Part shown: positions 15,599-18,607 of the stretch, one piece after another
Numbering within the stretch: position 1 is the stretch's first letter
Layout of the letters: each line of letters starts with the position of its first letter
DNA from: Congregibacter sp.
Lineage (GTDB): Bacteria > Pseudomonadota > Gammaproteobacteria > Pseudomonadales > Halieaceae
Assembly: GCA_013911345.1 (NCBI GenBank)
Contig: JACETJ010000010.1
Location: 1-18,607 of the forward strand
Reading direction: 5' to 3'
DNA: 18,607 nt
The notes under the pieces: generated by a model
Seen by the model: only the letters and a program-made list of their open reading frames with translations
What the model was told of the DNA's origin: nothing
Database searches by the model: none
Translations under genes and position numbers: made by a program

Positions 15599-16833
15599 CC
15601 CGTTTCATTGATCGCGCCCGCCAGCAGTCTCTGGCGTGGCTGGTGTTCTTTGTCATTGTTGTCGACCTGATCGGCTTCGGTATTGTCATCCCGATACTGC
15701 CATTCTTGTCGCCCCAGCTTGGTGGCGGTACCGATGACATTGCTTTCATTCTGGTGACTTACAGCGTGGCTGCGGCGATTGTGGCGCCGATTTGGGGAAA
15801 GCTTTCCGACCACTTTGGCAGGCGCCACATATTAGGGATTTGCCTGTTGGGTGGAGCACTGTCACATTTTTTGCTGGCGATCGCAGATACGCTCTGGATG
15901 GTCTATGCCTCTCGCGCAGTTGCGGGGATCATGGCAGGCAGCGTGTCGGTCGCCACAGCCCTGATCGCCGATGCCAGTGCGCCAGACCAGCGATCCAGAG
16001 CGATGGGCCTGATCGGCCGTGCGTTCGGCGTCGGTCTGATATTGGGCCCGGTCATTGGCGGGGTATTGGCCAGAAGTGAGACTGATTTTGCCTTACCCTG
16101 TGTTGTGGCGGGCGCGCTGTCAGCTATCGCCGCGGCGCTCGCATTTGCGTTACTGCCTGACGCTCGGGAAGGTGCTGATAATGGCGAGCCGGACAGCACT
16201 GATGCCACAAGCGTCACGTTGAGAGAGACATTACAGCGGCCGGGGCTGCCACTGTTTATCTGCCAATTTTGTTTTCATACCTGTGCGGTCAGCGCTTCCG
16301 TATATCTCTTTCCGCTTTGGGTGGCCGACGGGCTCGCCTGGCAGGCGCGGGAGGTGGGCTTGTTTTTTGGCTTGATCGGTATCGTGATGGTGCTGACTCA
16401 GGGCAATATTCTAGGCCTGATGACGGACCGGTTCGGCAATCTCTGGGTGCTACGAGGGGCGGCCGTGTGCTTCAGTGGTTCGCTGGCGTTGTCGGCGACT
16501 GCCGATGGCGCCTGGTTCATGGGCTTACTGGGCCTGACAGTTTTCTCCGCCGCCACCTTGTGCCTGCCGGTGTTGAATACCATCGCCAGTCATTTGGTTA
16601 CAGCCGCCTCCCGAGGGCAGTTTTTTGGCATTACTGCATCCGCTGCCGCTTGCGGGAGGATCCTTGGCCCATTGGTGGCATCGGCGCTGCTGGCAAAGGG
16701 AGGTTTTGATTTGGCCTGGCTCGGCACCAGCGCAGTGGTTCTGTTCGTCGTGACCTGGTCGCTCACGTTCGGAGCGAAGCTGGTTTCCCAGCACACGCCA
16801 GTCACGGCAGAGACAGCGGGGGGAGTGCAGTGA
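15595..16833 (+). CDS. MFS transporter, DHA1 (TetA-like) family
   Basis: 412 residues, an inner-membrane protein with about 12 helices. The first helix carries [15 protein letters not shown], usual for TetA-type drug:H+ antiporters. Motif A is [12 protein letters not shown] in the loop after helix 2. A motif C-like stretch, [16 protein letters not shown], lies in helix 5, the mark of exporters. A second, weaker motif A-like stretch (GLMTDRFGN) lies in the second half. The substrate is unknown; TetA-like sequence does not establish tetracycline export. It starts at GTG 15595 within the ubiX stop (GTGA) and ends in a second GTGA overlap with the dehydrogenase. Confidence 0.9.
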   Translation: MTRFIDRARQQSLAWLVFFVIVVDLIGFGIVIPILPFLSPQLGGGTDDIAFILVTYSVAAAIVAPIWGKLSDHFGRRHILGICLLGGALSHFLLAIADTLWMVYASRAVAGIMAGSVSVATALIADASAPDQRSRAMGLIGRAFGVGLILGPVIGGVLARSETDFALPCVVAGALSAIAAALAFALLPDAREGADNGEPDSTDATSVTLRETLQRPGLPLFICQFCFHTCAVSASVYLFPLWVADGLAWQAREVGLFFGLIGIVMVLTQGNILGLMTDRFGNLWVLRGAAVCFSGSLALSATADGAWFMGLLGLTVFSAATLCLPVLNTIASHLVTAASRGQFFGITASAAACGRILGPLVASALLAKGGFDLAWLGTSAVVLFVVTWSLTFGAKLVSQHTPVTAETAGGVQ

Positions 16834-17801
16834 AGCCCAAGTGTGTCATCACGCTGGATCTACCCGAGGATATTGTGGTGCCGCTTCAGAGCCATTTCGA
16901 AGTGATGGCGTGGGCGGCACCGGATGCAATGCCTGAGGCCCATTTGCAGGAGTGGCTTGGCGATGCCCGCGGTTTGCTTTGTGCGCTGTCTACGCCGATC
17001 AGTGCATCAGTCATAGCGGGCGCTGAGCAATTGAAGGTCATTTCGACGATTTCGGTGGGTGTTGACCATATTGATTTGGCGGCCGCTACCGATGCCGGCA
17101 TTCCCGTAGGGCACACACCAGGCGTTTTGGTGGATAGCACTGCGGACTTGGCGGTGGGGTTGATGATCGCTACAACGCGCCGCATCGCTGAGGCTGATCG
17201 ATGGATGCGAACCGGGCAATGGTCTAAAGGCTGGCAGTCCGACTTGCTCTTGGGGCGTGATCTCAGTCAGGCGACTGTCGGCATTGTTGGCTTAGGCCCA
17301 ATCGGCGAGGCCACTGTGAGGCGCCTGCGCGGTTTTGGTTGCCGCATCCTGGGGTGGAACCGCACACCGAAAACCATTGAAGGTGTCGAGATGGTGGACC
17401 TCGACGATTTATTCACTCGTTGCGACATCGTGTCCCTTCACACTGCCCTCACACCAGAGACTTTCCAGGTCGCCAGCCGCAGCCGCTTGGCGAGCATGCG
17501 CGCCGGTGCCACGCTCATCAATACGGGTCGCGGTGCGCTAGTCGATGAAGCGGCGTTGATCGAGGCGCTTTCCAGTGGTCGCCTCAAAGCAGGTCTTGAT
17601 GTGTTTGAGGCCGAGCCATTGCCCGCGGATCATCCGTTGTTGAGCCTGGACAGTGCGGTGTTACTGCCGCATGTGGGGAGTGCGACGTTCTCAACACGCA
17701 TGGCGATGGTCACCCGAGCGCTCGAGAATCTGCAGGCGGGGATGTCGGGTGAGCCGCTGCCTTTTTGCGCGAATCCGGAGGTCTACGGGCTCAGCGCGTA
17801 G
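16830..17801 (+). CDS. D-2-hydroxyacid dehydrogenase (glyoxylate/hydroxypyruvate reductase-like)
   Basis: 323 residues, a standard length. A flavodoxin-like substrate domain flanks an NAD(P)-binding Rossmann domain with GIVGLGPIGEATVRRL (about 151-166). Catalytic residues of the family are in place: Arg234 in NTGRGALVDEAAL, Glu262 in DVFEAEPLPADHPLL and His281 in LPHVGSAT. WNRTPK follows the second Rossmann strand; the Asn-Arg there suggests NADP(H) preference, as in GRHPR-type enzymes (inference). The likely reaction is reduction of glyoxylate or hydroxypyruvate. The start is GTG 16830, preceded by GGGGGAG and overlapping the MFS stop. Its last eleven bases overlap the convergent DUF4136 gene, and no terminator is seen. 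Confidence 0.93.
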   Translation: MKPKCVITLDLPEDIVVPLQSHFEVMAWAAPDAMPEAHLQEWLGDARGLLCALSTPISASVIAGAEQLKVISTISVGVDHIDLAAATDAGIPVGHTPGVLVDSTADLAVGLMIATTRRIAEADRWMRTGQWSKGWQSDLLLGRDLSQATVGIVGLGPIGEATVRRLRGFGCRILGWNRTPKTIEGVEMVDLDDLFTRCDIVSLHTALTPETFQVASRSRLASMRAGATLINTGRGALVDEAALIEALSSGRLKAGLDVFEAEPLPADHPLLSLDSAVLLPHVGSATFSTRMAMVTRALENLQAGMSGEPLPFCANPEVYGLSA

Positions 17802-18378
17802 CGTCCGGCAATACTCGGAGCGCTCTGGAGACGCCTGACTCAAGCTTGCGCCGCACTTTGTCCAGATTGGGCTGGTTTTGGTTTTCTACAACTTGGCTAA
17901 TACGCGCAGACCACACTGTCGCCAGATTGCCACCATCCTCGAAACTGAGCATTAAGCTCGCTACCTCTCTCGGGCCGCTCAAGGCATAAGCGTTATCCAT
18001 AACGGCGGGATCAGGGCTGCGATTGATGACGGACGTATTGGGTCCGAATTCAGGTGTCACGGGTATATCACCACCCTCTAGACGCGCACCAAAGGCATAC
18101 GTCACCAGAAAGTTGCCGCCAGAGTCTTGATAACGATAGCCTTTCTTTTCGAGCTCTGCGGCAACGGTTTCTCTAACAGTTGCGGCTAGCCGATAGAGAG
18201 ACTCCATGGACTGAGGGACGCCGGCAGGGATCTCGGCCCGCCAACTAAAAGTCTCATAACCCTTACTGGCAAATCGATCTGCCGGTGCAGTGTCTACCTC
18301 CATGGTGGTGCACCCCAGAACACTGACACACAGTACGGTGATGACTGCGCGACGCAAGCACCTTGTCCAGTCGATCAT
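17791..18378 (-). CDS. DUF4136 family lipoprotein
   Basis: 195 residues from ATG 18378, with AAGGAG ten bases upstream; a longer reading from 18417 would run into the preceding gene. A lipoprotein signal peptide is visible: RCLRRAVITVLCVSVLGC with the lipobox cysteine near residue 23, followed by TTMEVDT. The mature part shows the DUF4136 pattern: YETFSWRAE, a helix with VRETVAAELEKKGYRY, a strand NFLVTYAFGA, a block SLMLSFEDGGNLATVWSARISQVV and the C-terminal helix. The function of the family is unknown. It is likely an envelope protein lipidated by the Lgt encoded here. It follows the TSUP permease after 26 bases on the same strand, so they are probably one operon. Confidence 0.85.
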   Translation of the reverse strand: MIDWTRCLRRAVITVLCVSVLGCTTMEVDTAPADRFASKGYETFSWRAEIPAGVPQSMESLYRLAATVRETVAAELEKKGYRYQDSGGNFLVTYAFGARLEGGDIPVTPEFGPNTSVINRSPDPAVMDNAYALSGPREVASLMLSFEDGGNLATVWSARISQVVENQNQPNLDKVRRKLESGVSRALRVLPDATR

Positions 18379-18404
18379 GTTAATGCCGCTCCTTGGGCCA
18401 TCTA

Positions 18405-18607
18405 TTAGGGGAACCATATCAGTTTCACCATCATGCCGGCGATCGAAAACACGACTACCCAGCGGATCACGCGCTCACCGCCCTTCAGCGTCAGTTTGGC
18501 GCCGAGCCAGCCGCCGACGGCATTACCCACCGCCATGACGGCGCCTATCCACCAGAGCAACTCCAGTTGACTGCCAAACACCCACAGCGCAGAGAGCGTG
18601 TAGAGCA
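18405..18607 (-). CDS. TSUP (TauE/SafE) family permease, C-terminal fragment
   Basis: The frame is open to the window edge; 66 residues of the C-terminus are present, read on the minus strand to a TAA at 18407-18405. The end shows LLWWIGAVMAVGNAVGGWLGAKLTLKGGERVIRWVVVFSIAGMMVKLIW. This is the typical last repeat of the TSUP (sulfite exporter TauE/SafE, formerly DUF81) family: a glycine-rich helix with GNAVGGWLGA, a basic loop and a final helix. These inner-membrane proteins move sulfite, sulfoacetate or related organosulfur anions, but the substrate here is not known. The DUF4136 lipoprotein gene follows. Confidence 0.85.
   Translation of the reverse strand, partial: LYTLSALWVFGSQLELLWWIGAVMAVGNAVGGWLGAKLTLKGGERVIRWVVVFSIAGMMVKLIWFP

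Noticed and set aside
1..18607. CRISPR array, insertion sequence, prophage or defence system.
   Set aside because: No regularly spaced repeats, no transposase, integrase or phage motifs, and no abrupt composition change noticed.

Overview
The window looks like chromosomal housekeeping DNA from a marine gammaproteobacterium, probably near the OM60/NOR5 (Halieaceae/Cellvibrionales) group. The reasons are the gene order HAD-rppH-ptsP-lgt-thyA-folA, typical of Gammaproteobacteria, and a Vibrio TonB2/TtpC-like energy-transduction operon headed by a DUF3450 gene. The genus is inferred from gene content only. No insertion sequence, phage gene, CRISPR array or complete tRNA/rRNA was seen, and no gene-free stretch exceeds 300 bases.

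Layout. (1) 1-210: 3' end of a UbiH/UbiI-type ubiquinone hydroxylase. (2) 325-984, minus: a HAD-IB phosphatase, divergent from (3) rppH-ptsP-lgt-thyA-folA (about 1046-6099), a tightly packed cluster with stop/start contacts TAATG, TAAATG and ATGA. It covers RNA 5'-end decay, the nitrogen PTS, lipoprotein maturation and thymidylate/folate synthesis. (4) 6100-6280: a short intergenic region rich in inverted repeats. (5) 6281-11819: a seven-gene operon (DUF3450, TtpC-like long ExbB, short ExbB, ExbD, ExbD, TonB, TPR protein) closed by a strong intrinsic terminator. It should use the proton-motive force to drive outer-membrane TonB-dependent receptors. (6) 11870-12061: a GC-rich, hairpin-dense intergenic region. 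(7) Minus strand: a cold-shock protein gene with a long leader, and pyruvate kinase upstream of it. (8) Plus strand 14176-17801: an unrecognised HTH-like small protein overlapping an NTF2/SnoaL-like protein, then ubiX, an MFS exporter and a 2-hydroxyacid dehydrogenase, the last three joined by GTGA overlaps. (9) Minus strand at the right edge: a TSUP (TauE/SafE) permease, cut by the window, followed by a DUF4136 lipoprotein.

The best lead is in region 5. The periplasmic part of the TtpC-like protein and the neighbouring DUF3450 protein appear to share a homologous module (by-eye alignment). This suggests that the long ExbB arose by fusing a DUF3450-like domain to a proton channel. Weaker leads are a hairpin that would hide the Shine-Dalgarno sequence upstream of rppH, and the structured 11.9-12.05 kb intergenic region.
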